A DNA stretch of 37,696 nucleotides from an uncultured Bacteroides sp. (lineage in GTDB: Bacteria; Bacteroidota; Bacteroidia; Bacteroidales; Bacteroidaceae): positions 1-37,696 of the forward strand of contig CAMFND010000080.1 of the NCBI GenBank assembly GCA_945965395.1. Direction: 5' to 3'. The position numbers were made by a program, and so were the translations under genes. The notes below the pieces were generated by a model. That model saw nothing but the letters and a program-made list of their open reading frames with translations, was not told the origin of the DNA and did no database searches. Each line of letters opens with the position of its first letter. The first letter of the stretch is position 1. Below, piece after piece: positions 1 to 9,294 of this stretch.

Positions 1-52
1 CACAGTGTGGGATACATATTTCACAGTGTGAAATACAAATCCCACACTGTGA
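1..52. repeat. Three tandem CACANTGTG palindromes, period about 20-21 bp
   Basis: Three copies of the odd palindrome CACANTGTG lie at 1-9, 22-30 and 43-51. The middle copy extends to a perfect 15-bp palindrome (19-33, TTTCACA-G-TGTGAAA). CACAGTGTGGG at 1-11 is the exact reverse complement of CCCACACTGTG at 41-51. The first two copies share the downstream bases (G/A)(G/A)ATAC. The array runs off the left edge, so its full length is unknown. It may be a repeated intergenic element or a cluster of operator sites two helical turns apart; the sequence alone does not decide. Confidence 0.7.
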
Positions 53-137
53 AACAGAGATTTTGTCAAGACATTCCAAAGAATATGCAACAGAGAATGA
101 GAAAAGATAATATAAGCATATCGGTTTTAGCGGTAAT

Positions 138-172
138 AAAAAAAAGAGCTGCAATCTGAAAAGATGCAGCTC
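138..172 (-). terminator. Rho-independent terminator of the GH43-sulfatase operon
   Basis: On the minus strand GAGCTGCA (172-165) pairs with TGCAGCTC (153-146); the stem also carries a further TCT/AGA pairing beyond one unpaired base. It is followed by a run of eight T (plus-strand A at 138-145). It starts a few bases after the sulfatase stop at 180 and closes the leftmost transcription unit. Confidence 0.9.
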
Positions 173-179
173 GAAGATT

Positions 180-1763
180 TTATTTCTTTTTCTCCCAAGG
201 GAAAGATTTTATACCATTAGGCCTGTAAACCGGCAAGATGTTTCCGGTTTCTTTCGCTCTTTTTACTTTTTTCTGATAATCGGCAAAAGTCTCATCCGGT
301 GTCCAGTACCAGGGATGGGGAGTAAAGGAAGAATCCATAATCCGAATGGCTTCTTTCACAATCTCCGGATAATTGAAAGCCAAATCCCTTTCCCAGTAAG
401 TATCTTCTTCCGTCAGATACAATTCTACCGGAGAATTCTTGTCTGCTCTGTATGCCGAGAAAGCTCCTAATCTGACACCTTGTTCTTTACCTCTGGAGAA
501 ATACAGGTATTTATGACCTTTATAGTTTTCTTTTTCTCCTTTCAGCAATGGAAGAAGGGAAATACCATCGGTTCTTCTGGCATGCGGATCAAGTCCGGCA
601 ATTTCTGCGGCTGTAGGGAAAAAGTCGGGCAGCCACACCGGAGTGCTGATGACTTCCGGCTTGAACTTCGACGGACAGGATACGAAGAAGGGCACACGCA
701 GACCACCTTCCTGTGCCGTAAATTTTCCTCCCCTGAACGGTCCTTTATTCTTCAGCCAAGGGTCGTCCGGCCAGGAAGGTCCGTTTCCTCTTTCGGTATA
801 ACCGCACATGGAATAACCGTTGTCGGACGCAAAGAAGATAATGGTATTTTCATATTGGCCCGTCTGTTTCAGGTAGGCCACCAGTTTCCCTACAAAAGAA
901 TCCAGCTTCATGACCATGGCTGCCCATTCCCGAGAAAGCTGGTTCACTTCCGGATGGTCCTTCATTTCACCTAACTCATCCACGATAACCGGACCATGCG
1001 GTAACTGCGTGGCATAATACAGGAAGAAAGGCGATTTATCTTTCACTTCCGTCTGTCGTTTCAGAAAGTTCATGGCTGCTTTCTCCATCTCATTCTCTGA
1101 ATACGCATAACCATACGGGTCCTTCAGTTCGCTGATATACAGACGACCGTCTTTATCATACGTATTTTGCGCCTTGTTGCCTTTATAGTCATATCTCCGG
1201 GCCATTTCAAATCCCTTATTTTGCGGATACATCACTTTCCGGTCATTCTCGTACAGATAGTCCGGGATATAGGTATGTGCTTCGGTCTGGTCATAAAAAC
1301 CAAAACAATAATCAAAGCCCTGCTTGTAAGGCACTCCCTCGGTTCCCTGCAGACCGATTCCCCATTTACCGACAAAGGCTGTGTGATAACCGGCTTCTTT
1401 CAGTACTTCTGCCACCGTCACATCACTGTCCAGAATGTTATCCTGCCCGCGTGCGCTGGAGTTCATCCGGACAGAAGAGTGGCCGGTGTGCAAGCCGGTA
1501 AGCATACAGCACCGAGACGGAGCCGACTCTGGCGCAGCCGCGTATGCCTGACTGAAACGTACTCCCTGCATGGCTAAACTGTCCAGATGAGGAGTTCTGT
1601 ATCGCTGTTGTCCATAACAGCTCAAGTCGCGGTAACTCATATCATCGGCCAGCACAAAGATGATATTTGGTTTCTCCGTTTTATGTGCTTCCTGTCCGTT
1701 CGCAAACAGGGGAGTAAAGAGGGATACCAGCGGAAGCATCCCTGTTAAATTATATGTTTTCAT
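180..1763 (-). CDS. Exported Ser-type sulfatase (family S1)
   Basis: Hydrolyses a sulfate ester on a glycan, probably in the periplasm. With the start at 1763 it has 527 residues: signal peptide about 1-23, the metal-binding pair Asp40-Asp41 (LADDMS), and the formylglycine motif Ser80-Ala-Pro-Ser-Arg84 followed by CCMLTGLHTGH. This is the S-x-P-S-R type that anaerobic maturases modify. The motif context and the GKWGIG block resemble the 33096-34577 sulfatase, so the two are related S1 enzymes. The open frame extends upstream to 1847 inside the preceding GH43 gene, but only starts at 1775 (one base after the GH43 stop) or 1763 place the signal peptide at the N terminus; I prefer 1763. The gene is translationally coupled to the GH43 upstream and ends at a strong terminator. 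The sulfate position and the subfamily cannot be read from sequence alone. Confidence 0.93.
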   Translation of the reverse strand: MKTYNLTGMLPLVSLFTPLFANGQEAHKTEKPNIIFVLADDMSYRDLSCYGQQRYRTPHLDSLAMQGVRFSQAYAAAPESAPSRCCMLTGLHTGHSSVRMNSSARGQDNILDSDVTVAEVLKEAGYHTAFVGKWGIGLQGTEGVPYKQGFDYCFGFYDQTEAHTYIPDYLYENDRKVMYPQNKGFEMARRYDYKGNKAQNTYDKDGRLYISELKDPYGYAYSENEMEKAAMNFLKRQTEVKDKSPFFLYYATQLPHGPVIVDELGEMKDHPEVNQLSREWAAMVMKLDSFVGKLVAYLKQTGQYENTIIFFASDNGYSMCGYTERGNGPSWPDDPWLKNKGPFRGGKFTAQEGGLRVPFFVSCPSKFKPEVISTPVWLPDFFPTAAEIAGLDPHARRTDGISLLPLLKGEKENYKGHKYLYFSRGKEQGVRLGAFSAYRADKNSPVELYLTEEDTYWERDLAFNYPEIVKEAIRIMDSSFTPHPWYWTPDETFADYQKKVKRAKETGNILPVYRPNGIKSFPWEKKK

Positions 1764-1776
1764 ACCTATTGACATT

Positions 1777-3390
1777 TTATTTACCTTCATAATCAAACCA
1801 GTCAAACCATACCTTGCTCTTCGAAGACTTTCCATTGGAAGTCGCATACATACCTACATACGGTCCGTTAAATCCGCCGCTCACTTTCTCATCAGAAATA
1901 ATGGAAAGTGGTTGTGTCACTCCCATATCGGTAAGTGCATCCTCCGATTCTCCATAATAGAAGCGCATATCCTTTCCGTCAGATACAATCCGGAGCAGCA
2001 TTTCCGCCTTCTTGTAAGGAACACGTGCCAACTCTTTCTTGCCTGCCCGGGTAGTGGCAACCAATACCAGTTCGTTTCCAGACTTGATGAACTGTACATG
2101 GCCGTTGCTTACACGGTACACAATCATACCAGCCTGCTCGTTGGATTTACGGGAAGAGAATTTCATCTTGGCCGATGCCGTGAAAGCAATATGCTCTATA
2201 CGACGGGCCACAAGAGAAGGATTTACCAGACTGTCGGCCACCTGCGGACGGAGTTCCAATACCAGGTGTCCGTCCTTCAATTCATACCATTTCTCCATCG
2301 GTGTGCGAAGGAAGTTCCATTCCAGTGCCAGCTTGTCTGCATCAAAATTATCTCTGACAGGAGTTTTCTCTACCGGCGACCAAGGCAGATTCGGACGTTT
2401 ACATACCTCGGGCACACCGCCTTTTCCCGGATTAAAGATAGGAGTCTCCCATTTCACCCCTTCCAGTTTCTGGAACTCTACCGGAGTCAGGAAAGTCTCA
2501 CGAGCCAGGTAAGTATATCCGTCAAAATGACGTTTAGCCAGCGACACAGCCCACCATTCGCCATTCTGTGTCTGTACCAGGTCGGCATGTCCTACGGAGT
2601 GAATATGACTGTCCTTGCCCAAATGACGGTGAGTCAGCACCGGATTGGCATGGTCTGGAATATAAGGCCCCCAGATACTGTCACTATGAAACACGGTAAC
2701 CGAGTGAAAATAGCCGGTACCCCCTTCTGCCACCAGCAACATGTATTTTCCGTTAATCTTGTAAATGTGCGGACCTTCTGTCCAGCGGGCATTAGAAGCA
2801 TGTCCGTGCGTAAGCTGCACACGCTTGCCTACCAGTTTGCCTTGCTTGGTATCTAACTCCTGCAACCAAGCTCCATTTTTATCGGGCCAGTCGTTCTTTC
2901 TCGACATGTTTCCATGGCCTACATAATAACACTTTCCGTCTTCGTCCCAAAACAAGGAAGGGTCTATTCCTTGAGAATGAAGCCACACCGGGTCACTCCA
3001 TGGTCCGGCAGGATCTTTGGCTGTGATATAGAAGTTGCCACCACACTGTACACAAGTAGTAATCAAATAGAACAATCCGTCATGATGGCGAATCGTCACC
3101 GCATAAATTCCTCTTGAATCCTGAAGACCATCGGCAAACTGCATCTGTTCCGGACGGGTAATGCCATAACCTATCAGTTTCCAATTAATAAGGTCCTTAC
3201 TTTTATAGATTGGAATGCCGGGAAACCATTCAAAAGAAGAATTTACCATGTAATACTCATCCCCTACCCGGCAAATTGAAGGGTCTGGATGAAAACCAGA
3301 CAATATCGGGTTTTTAAAGGTCACATTCTCTGCACATAAGGAAGCTATGGCAAAAATCATTCCCATAGCCAACAGGGTTAGTTTTCTCAT
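1777..3390 (-). CDS. GH43 glycosidase (xylosidase/arabinofuranosidase type) with C-terminal beta-sandwich
   Basis: 537 residues with a signal peptide (about 1-20, ends SLCA). The five-bladed propeller of GH43 is shown by the three acids: base Asp36 (HPDPS), modulator Asp143 (GIDPS) and general acid Glu205 (TEGP). The block ICRVGDEYYMVNSSFEWFPG is typical of the beta-xylosidase/alpha-L-arabinofuranosidase branch (subfamily 12-like, by recall). Residues from about 345 to the end form the concanavalin-like C-terminal domain usual in that branch. It is closely similar to the N-terminal half of the 24433-27012 protein, so the locus holds paralogues. It heads a two-gene operon with the sulfatase at 180-1763, under its own promoter at 3421-3485. 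The released sugar is not certain; an arabinose or xylose unit is likely from the family. Confidence 0.93.
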   Translation of the reverse strand: MRKLTLLAMGMIFAIASLCAENVTFKNPILSGFHPDPSICRVGDEYYMVNSSFEWFPGIPIYKSKDLINWKLIGYGITRPEQMQFADGLQDSRGIYAVTIRHHDGLFYLITTCVQCGGNFYITAKDPAGPWSDPVWLHSQGIDPSLFWDEDGKCYYVGHGNMSRKNDWPDKNGAWLQELDTKQGKLVGKRVQLTHGHASNARWTEGPHIYKINGKYMLLVAEGGTGYFHSVTVFHSDSIWGPYIPDHANPVLTHRHLGKDSHIHSVGHADLVQTQNGEWWAVSLAKRHFDGYTYLARETFLTPVEFQKLEGVKWETPIFNPGKGGVPEVCKRPNLPWSPVEKTPVRDNFDADKLALEWNFLRTPMEKWYELKDGHLVLELRPQVADSLVNPSLVARRIEHIAFTASAKMKFSSRKSNEQAGMIVYRVSNGHVQFIKSGNELVLVATTRAGKKELARVPYKKAEMLLRIVSDGKDMRFYYGESEDALTDMGVTQPLSIISDEKVSGGFNGPYVGMYATSNGKSSKSKVWFDWFDYEGK

Positions 3391-3420
3391 ACAAATTTAA
3401 GATTTATAATTTCAACGCTA

Positions 3421-3485
3421 CGAAATTAGGACATTCCTCTGAATCCGGTTGTTTCATTTGTACAGGAATCTATTCCATTTATACA
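3421..3485 (-). promoter_or_regulatory. Promoter with 21-bp direct-repeat operator, for the GH43-sulfatase operon
   Basis: Read on the minus strand: distal hexamer TGTATA (3485-3480), 15 bp, proximal hexamer TGTACA (3464-3459), 30 bp, then TAATTTCG (3428-3421), one mismatch from the Bacteroidetes -7 box TAnnTTTG. The proximal site extends to TGTACAAATGAAACAA. The same 65-bp layout occurs at 14389-14453, 34615-34679 and 34714-34778. The leader to the ATG at 3390 is about 25 nt. Confidence 0.75.
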
Positions 3486-3486
3486 G

Positions 3487-3524
3487 AAAAAGACCATTTC
3501 AAGTTACCTTGAAACAGTCTTTTT
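3487..3524 (-). terminator. Terminator of the Sus operon
   Basis: AAAAAGAC (3487-3494) and TTTCAAG (3497-3503) pair with GTCTTTTT (3517-3524) and CTTGAAA (3508-3514), with a two-base mismatch between the two stem parts and a short loop. On the minus strand the hairpin ends in a T run. It lies 27 bp after the lipoprotein stop at 3551 and abuts the operator of the next promoter. Confidence 0.8.
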
Positions 3525-3550
3525 CTCAATTAATCAAAAAGAAAGTATTA

Positions 3551-4663
3551 TTACTCAGCAGTAATAATCGGAGTAAATGTTTCAAACTTTACATTATTAT
3601 TTCTGAAAACCAATGTATCCTGGAACTCATAGTTCTCTCCGTTCAGGCCTTCCACAAAGTAGTCAAGTGTCATGGTCAGGTGAGGCGTTTCCTTTCCTGT
3701 CTGTGGATCTACCAGCCAGGAGCCGTGTTCTTTTGCAAACTGTGTGGTAGAATCATAGTATTTTCCCGTACCGAACACACGGTAGCTGGCACCTTCCGGA
3801 GCAGACACCTTAATAATCCCTTCGCCATATTCCTTTTCAGAAAAATCAAGCACAGTCTGATACTTATTACCATCCTGCCACTCTCCCATTCGGTCGTATA
3901 CCGAACGATTACGCAACAAGGTAGTTACATTGGCCGTTTGTCCCTCTTCAAATTCATCATAGGCAAACTCTTTATCAAGCGTATACTCATCATTTGCACC
4001 CATCTTAAACTGTTTTCCTCTGTGGAAGAAAACACCATCGAACATATTGATAAACTTCACGCCAAACAAAGTGAAGAAACGAGGCTGATCAGTAGCTACC
4101 CAATGTGAAATATCAAAAAGATTGGGATTTTCAACTGTTGGTGTTCCCCACAATACCTTCGGGCAAGACGAATCAGTAATTTTCATCGGCAACACATATA
4201 TGACATCCGAATCAAAACTGCAAGCATCCTTGTCCTCAAAAAAAGCATCCGACATGTTCACGCGGATAAGCCCATTAAAACTTCCCTTCGGAATCACCAC
4301 AGAGTTTTCAGGTTCCAGCGTATAATAATAATCCGGAAGCACCTTCAACGTCACATCTTTTCCCTCTGTATTTTTAACCTTCATACCTTCTGATGGAATC
4401 AGAGACGGGTCGACTTCATAATCCACCGTCCAGGAAGTTTCGTTGGAATAGCCACCTCCCACACATACACCTACATGAAAAGCATTCTGCAAATCCACCG
4501 AATTGTCCAATCGTGTTTCCCCAAGCACAAGCGTTCTCACCGGATACTGAATCGGGAAATAAACAGCCTGTTGCTGACTGCTTTCAAATTCATGAGACTG
4601 GTTCTTGCAGCTACCTAACATAGCTGCAATACCCAATAAAGACATAATATATAAACTCTTCAT
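3551..4663 (-). CDS. SusE-position surface lipoprotein, DUF1735-like
   Basis: 370 residues with a lipoprotein signal ending LGSC (lipidated Cys19). The N-terminal half (about 30-170, containing YFPIQYPVRTLVLGE and LDNSVDLQNAFHVGVCVGG) resembles the DUF1735 domain of SusE/SusF-like glycan-binding lipoproteins in Bacteroidetes PULs. The C-terminal half has aromatic-rich segments but no fold I can name. It is the last gene of the SusC-SusD-SusC-SusD operon, 33 bp after the second SusD, and is followed by a terminator. The likely role is binding glycan at the cell surface next to the SusCD transporters; it shows no catalytic motif. Confidence 0.8.
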   Translation of the reverse strand: MKSLYIMSLLGIAAMLGSCKNQSHEFESSQQQAVYFPIQYPVRTLVLGETRLDNSVDLQNAFHVGVCVGGGYSNETSWTVDYEVDPSLIPSEGMKVKNTEGKDVTLKVLPDYYYTLEPENSVVIPKGSFNGLIRVNMSDAFFEDKDACSFDSDVIYVLPMKITDSSCPKVLWGTPTVENPNLFDISHWVATDQPRFFTLFGVKFINMFDGVFFHRGKQFKMGANDEYTLDKEFAYDEFEEGQTANVTTLLRNRSVYDRMGEWQDGNKYQTVLDFSEKEYGEGIIKVSAPEGASYRVFGTGKYYDSTTQFAKEHGSWLVDPQTGKETPHLTMTLDYFVEGLNGENYEFQDTLVFRNNNVKFETFTPIITAE

Positions 4664-4696
4664 AAGACTTATTTTATTTATAAGTTAGCACAACAT

Positions 4697-6403
4697 TTAT
4701 TCCCATCCTTTATTCTGTATCAAACCGTATTTCTGAGTCTCTGTATAAGGAATCGGTGCATAAATCATATAATCCTCATACTTTCTCACTTCTACCGAAG
4801 GAATCTCACGCATAGTAGATGCATCGTATCCCTTTACGCTCTCGTTCATTCGTGGAAGCTCCATCCAACGGCGCAAGTCCCAGAAACGGAATCCTTCGAA
4901 GCACAATTCGATTCGTCTTTCATTCTTAATCAACTCAGCCAATCCAGTCTGATCAAGTGAATTCACATAAGCTTCATTAGTAATTCCCGCTCTTTTGCGA
5001 AGGGCATTGATTACCTGACGAGCTGTAAAACCTTTGATATCTACATCCGGTCCTACGGCAGCATTCGCCGCTTCTGCAAAGTTAAGCAAAACCTCTGTAT
5101 AACGCATGCGTACATGATAATGAGGAGTTGTTATCACCTTACCCACCTTCAGAGAAACTGCCTCATCCAGCAATTTCTTCATATAATATCCGGTACGGGT
5201 AGAAGTAGTTTTATCCCCAATCTTATCATCTCCGGTCTCCATGTTCAATGTCACGTTATTGGCACCTGCCACTTTAGAGCCGTTATGATAAATATACAAA
5301 TCCAGACGCTGGTCACGGTGTGCGTAAGGATCATCTGATTTATACACAGTAGACGGATCATCGATTGGATACCCGTTCTCATCCGGAAAACAGTCCACTA
5401 AATTCTGTGAAGGATTGATTTCTCCTTTTCCAAATAAAGAAGGAGGGAACATACGATCCTCCCTGTTAGATGAAGCACCAATAGAAGAATACCAAAGTAC
5501 TTCCTGACAGGTATTCAAGTACTGCTTATCTGTATTTTTTGTTCCCAAATTATAGGATGAAAGTCCTCTTTTATCCGTCAACTTTGTCAGTCCTCCATTA
5601 TTGTTCATCACGTCAGCAGCTGCCTCTGCCGCTTGTTGCATGGTATAACCACTTTTTGCAAAAGCAGGACTGGCTGCAGTCAGCAACACTCTGGCTTTAA
5701 GAGCCATGACAGACAAACCATTTATTCTGTTTATATTAGTTTCTCCCGTCACACGGTCTTTACCTTCCCATTTAAGAGGTAATTCATTTTCGACCAATGC
5801 TTTGTCGCAATCATCTAAAATCTGCTTCACACAATCGGCATACGTATCTCTTGGCAATTCTGCCACATCCACATCACGCAATACTTTTGTTACAATCGGG
5901 AATCCCAATAGATTTCCGTCCTTGTCTTCTCCTCCATAAATGGTCAGCAATTTAGCCTCCCACCATGCTCTCAGGGCGTATGCTTCTGCTCTAAGACGTT
6001 TTTGATATTTCTGCTTGACTTCTTCATCACTCAACGGAGCGAAATCTACCCGTTCCATATTTTCCAGGAAGTCATTCACATGTAGGATGGCCTGAAAAGC
6101 ATTCTTATATTCATTTCCGAAGGGAGTGTTACGGGAGGTCCATCCTCCCGTAGCCATCGTTACCGTATTATCAGTCACCAGATTGGTAACCATATCGTCT
6201 GTCCCGTAATCATACTTTTCCGTATAGTCATTCGGCAGCATGTTGTAAGCTTTTATCAATACCCCTTCTGCCAATTTAGGATCAGCCCATACAATCTCGT
6301 CATCATAACGTCCGTTTTGGTCGTTCTCATCCAGAAAATCAGAACAAGAAACCAGCCCCATGGCTAAAAACAGCACTGCATAGATTTTATTTAATTTCTT
6401 CAT
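4697..6403 (-). CDS. SusD-like glycan-binding lipoprotein (second pair)
   Basis: 568 residues, lipoprotein signal ending LVSC (Cys20) followed by SDFLDENDQ, the classic SusD start. The C-terminal RagB/SusD signature is clear: VRMRYTEVLLNFAEAANAA, then NALRKRAGI, then ELIKNERRIELCFEGFRFWDLRRW. SusD proteins sit as a lid on the SusC porin and capture oligosaccharides at the surface. It lies 13 bp after the second SusC gene and partners with it. It is clearly diverged from the first SusD (9295-11106), so the two pairs probably take different oligosaccharides from one glycan rather than being a recent duplication. Confidence 0.95.
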   Translation of the reverse strand: MKKLNKIYAVLFLAMGLVSCSDFLDENDQNGRYDDEIVWADPKLAEGVLIKAYNMLPNDYTEKYDYGTDDMVTNLVTDNTVTMATGGWTSRNTPFGNEYKNAFQAILHVNDFLENMERVDFAPLSDEEVKQKYQKRLRAEAYALRAWWEAKLLTIYGGEDKDGNLLGFPIVTKVLRDVDVAELPRDTYADCVKQILDDCDKALVENELPLKWEGKDRVTGETNINRINGLSVMALKARVLLTAASPAFAKSGYTMQQAAEAAADVMNNNGGLTKLTDKRGLSSYNLGTKNTDKQYLNTCQEVLWYSSIGASSNREDRMFPPSLFGKGEINPSQNLVDCFPDENGYPIDDPSTVYKSDDPYAHRDQRLDLYIYHNGSKVAGANNVTLNMETGDDKIGDKTTSTRTGYYMKKLLDEAVSLKVGKVITTPHYHVRMRYTEVLLNFAEAANAAVGPDVDIKGFTARQVINALRKRAGITNEAYVNSLDQTGLAELIKNERRIELCFEGFRFWDLRRWMELPRMNESVKGYDASTMREIPSVEVRKYEDYMIYAPIPYTETQKYGLIQNKGWE

Positions 6404-6416
6404 ATCAGTAAGGTGA

Positions 6417-9275
6417 TTAGAATGTAGCTACCAGTCCTAATGCAAACACTCTGTTCTGAGGAGCTGAACCTACATTAAGTTCAAGAATCTTTTTATCCTT
6501 TGCAATCATCAGCAGGTTGCTGCCACGTAAATAAGCCTGCAAACCTTTAATTGCAATATTTTCTTTCAATTTGAAGTTATAACTCAACTGCATGGCCGAC
6601 AATGAGAACTGACTTCTGTCGTACATCCAGAACGTAGAGTTCCGATAGTTGTTATTTCCGGTTGTCAGCGTCACTCTGGGATAAGCCGCATTGGCATTCG
6701 GAGCGTCCGGATTGTAGGCCTGCAAAGCATATTCGCTATATTTTGCTTCTTTTCCCTTAAACCAGTAATACTCACTGTTCATAAAACCTTTTCCACCAAA
6801 ACCTCCGTTAGCCTGGATGTACAAGCTCCAGCGGTCGTATGTAAAGTTCAGATTCAATGCCACAAAATGATTGTTTCCGCTTCTTCCCAATACATGCTGG
6901 TCGTCTTCCGTTATTTTTTTGTCACCGTTGTAATCTACATATTTGATGTCACCGGGACGCACTTTACCGAAAGTAGTTTGAGGCAATCCTTCTACTAGGT
7001 TTCCGCTTTCATCAAAGTCATCATCAGAATACAAGCGATCGGCTTCATATCCAATCAATGCATTGGCGTATGTTCCCACACGTGTCATGTGCTTATTATA
7101 AGGAGTATTATACGCCTGTTCTTCGTATTTCAGGATTTCAGAAGTAGTGTACATGTAATTCAAACCGGCAGAAAGCGTAAACTTGTTCCACTTTTCAGTG
7201 TGGTTGATTCCCACTTCCACTCCCTGATATCTGGTAGAATTGTAATTTTCAAACACTGGTACATTACCCATGGTATAAGGTGTGGAATTCTTCATCTCGG
7301 TCAGCTGATCCTCGTATGTGCTATTAAAATAAGCAGCTTCCACCCAAGTACGTTTATCAAACAAGTTAGCCTCAAATCCCACATTCAATTCCTTTCTCCG
7401 CTGCCAGGAATAGACATTTCCCAATGAAGAAATGAGCAAGGAAGCGTTCTTGTTTGCTCCATTGTTATAACTCCAGACATAAGAACTTGAATAGTTGGAA
7501 TCATACAAGAAATAACCATTGTAAGAGCCCGATGGCCAACTAGTTTTCTCCTCGGTCCAGTTGTCATTCAGCATAATACCATACGAAGCTCTTAATTTCA
7601 GATAGTCCAGCCATTCCACATCTTTCATAAAATCTTCCTGGCTTAAAATCCATCCTAATCCATAGCTGGAAGAATACCCCCAACGGTCATCCGGATTCAA
7701 TTTATTGCTTCCCTGACTTAATCCAGCGATTTCTGCAATGTATTTATCATCATACATCAGGTTGGCTGAGAAACCGTAAGACAACTTTTTAACATCTTGT
7801 GCCACATTATTTGCCCAGTACTTCTTCATATTTCCCATCAACAATGCTGACACGTCAAACTTACCAAAACGTCTCTGGTAATTCAGCGTCAGATGTGCCT
7901 GCATCTTTCTACCGAAATCCATGTTCTTATAATCAATGGTCTGTGCGGTAGTATTTTTATCGTAACCAATCTTTGTCACAGAGAAATTGTCCTGCATATC
8001 CACATTACCAATCTCATAAATGGCGTACGAATTATTAATCAACTGGAAATATTTGTTGGTAAATTCAAAACTGAACATTCCGTTGGCGGTCAATCCCTTC
8101 GTAATGCCGTTCAAATCCAAATCCATCCCCGTACGGAACTGTACATAACGATCCATTTGCGTTACATTTCCCTTCTGGGTAAGGTCTCCCAGCAGGTTGT
8201 CCTGATATACAGAAGTTCCTCCTAATACATACCGGTCATTGATGGTCTTCACTCCTGTCAGTTCTGCCATATTAGTAATACGGTCTGTAGGAATCAACAA
8301 AGGAAATGAATGAGGCAGGAAAGAAGATGCCTTCGTCCAAAAAGTCTCCTTTTCCACTCCATTATCATCATAGGTAGACACATTCGGCGTATTCAGAATA
8401 TCAAAAACCGCAGTCGCATCCACATTCATTCTCAGCCACTTGGTTACATCGAAATCCACCTTACCACGCACGCTCATAATGTTCTGCACATTGCCATCGG
8501 CAGCTTTGAACCATTGTTCATTGCGCTTCCAGCCTAAGTTCATATAATAGCGTACTTTATCATTACCACCAGATGCTTCACCATACACATTGCTGAAATT
8601 CACCACATCCTTTACAAATGCATCTCCATAATAATCCACATCCGGATACAGAAAAGGATCTACCCTATTCCGCGTATTTTTAATTAATTGAGGAGAGTAA
8701 GGCAGGGCATCAGGCGAACCACCATCATTCAGATAAGCACGGTTATACACTTCCATATAAGACGCTGCATCCAGGTATTTCGGATAAGCAATTGCCTGCT
8801 GCAAACCATATTCTGCATTGAACTTCATCTTATTTTTCCCAAAATCTCCCTTTTTCGTGGTAATCAACACCACTCCGGTATCAGCATCAGCTCCGTAAAG
8901 AACACGTGAAACTGCATCCTTCAATACCGTAATCTGATCTATTTCCAGCAGATTAAGGTATTTGATGTCTTTTATCACCCCGTCTACCACATAAATCACA
9001 TTCCCCATTCCATGTAAATTCACTCCGGTAAGTCCAGTTATTTTATTTTGGAGTGCTGACTGTACATCCTGACGGGAATCGTACTTCAGGACTTCATCCG
9101 GATTCACCACAGACACACTTCCGGTGGTCTGCTTCAAGTCCATTTTCTGGTAAGCCAAGTTCACCACTCGACCTGCCTCTTTATCTGTATCCTCTACAGG
9201 CAATGCACTCTGGGCAAAGAGCAAGTTTGCAGAGAACAAAGCCAATAAAGAACTAATAGCTTTTTTATTTTTCAT
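6417..9275 (-). CDS. SusC-like TonB-dependent transporter lacking the N-terminal carboxypeptidase-D-like domain
   Basis: 952 residues. Outer-membrane barrel importing glycan oligosaccharides with TonB energy. After the signal peptide (about 1-21, ends LLFAQ) there is only a short linker before the plug domain (QTTGSVSVVNPDEVLKYD, then VIYVVDGV and ITVLKDAVSRVLYGADADTGVVLITTKKG). The 75-residue beta-sandwich that normally precedes the TonB box in SusC proteins, present in the first SusC of this operon, is missing. The barrel is complete: it contains SLYIQANGGFGGKGF and ends with aromatic FALGLVATF. The gene is 19 bp after the first SusD and 13 bp before the second SusD. The gene reads as intact, so the short N terminus looks natural rather than a truncation. 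Confidence 0.93.
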   Translation of the reverse strand: MKNKKAISSLLALFSANLLFAQSALPVEDTDKEAGRVVNLAYQKMDLKQTTGSVSVVNPDEVLKYDSRQDVQSALQNKITGLTGVNLHGMGNVIYVVDGVIKDIKYLNLLEIDQITVLKDAVSRVLYGADADTGVVLITTKKGDFGKNKMKFNAEYGLQQAIAYPKYLDAASYMEVYNRAYLNDGGSPDALPYSPQLIKNTRNRVDPFLYPDVDYYGDAFVKDVVNFSNVYGEASGGNDKVRYYMNLGWKRNEQWFKAADGNVQNIMSVRGKVDFDVTKWLRMNVDATAVFDILNTPNVSTYDDNGVEKETFWTKASSFLPHSFPLLIPTDRITNMAELTGVKTINDRYVLGGTSVYQDNLLGDLTQKGNVTQMDRYVQFRTGMDLDLNGITKGLTANGMFSFEFTNKYFQLINNSYAIYEIGNVDMQDNFSVTKIGYDKNTTAQTIDYKNMDFGRKMQAHLTLNYQRRFGKFDVSALLMGNMKKYWANNVAQDVKKLSYGFSANLMYDDKYIAEIAGLSQGSNKLNPDDRWGYSSSYGLGWILSQEDFMKDVEWLDYLKLRASYGIMLNDNWTEEKTSWPSGSYNGYFLYDSNYSSSYVWSYNNGANKNASLLISSLGNVYSWQRRKELNVGFEANLFDKRTWVEAAYFNSTYEDQLTEMKNSTPYTMGNVPVFENYNSTRYQGVEVGINHTEKWNKFTLSAGLNYMYTTSEILKYEEQAYNTPYNKHMTRVGTYANALIGYEADRLYSDDDFDESGNLVEGLPQTTFGKVRPGDIKYVDYNGDKKITEDDQHVLGRSGNNHFVALNLNFTYDRWSLYIQANGGFGGKGFMNSEYYWFKGKEAKYSEYALQAYNPDAPNANAAYPRVTLTTGNNNYRNSTFWMYDRSQFSLSAMQLSYNFKLKENIAIKGLQAYLRGSNLLMIAKDKKILELNVGSAPQNRVFALGLVATF

Positions 9276-9294
9276 AACATATTACATTTTAAGT

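Noticed and set aside
1660-2856. Long plus-strand reading frame opposite the sulfatase and GH43 genes
   Set aside because: It lies antisense to two genes with clear catalytic motifs and translates to a sequence with no domain, signal or start context.
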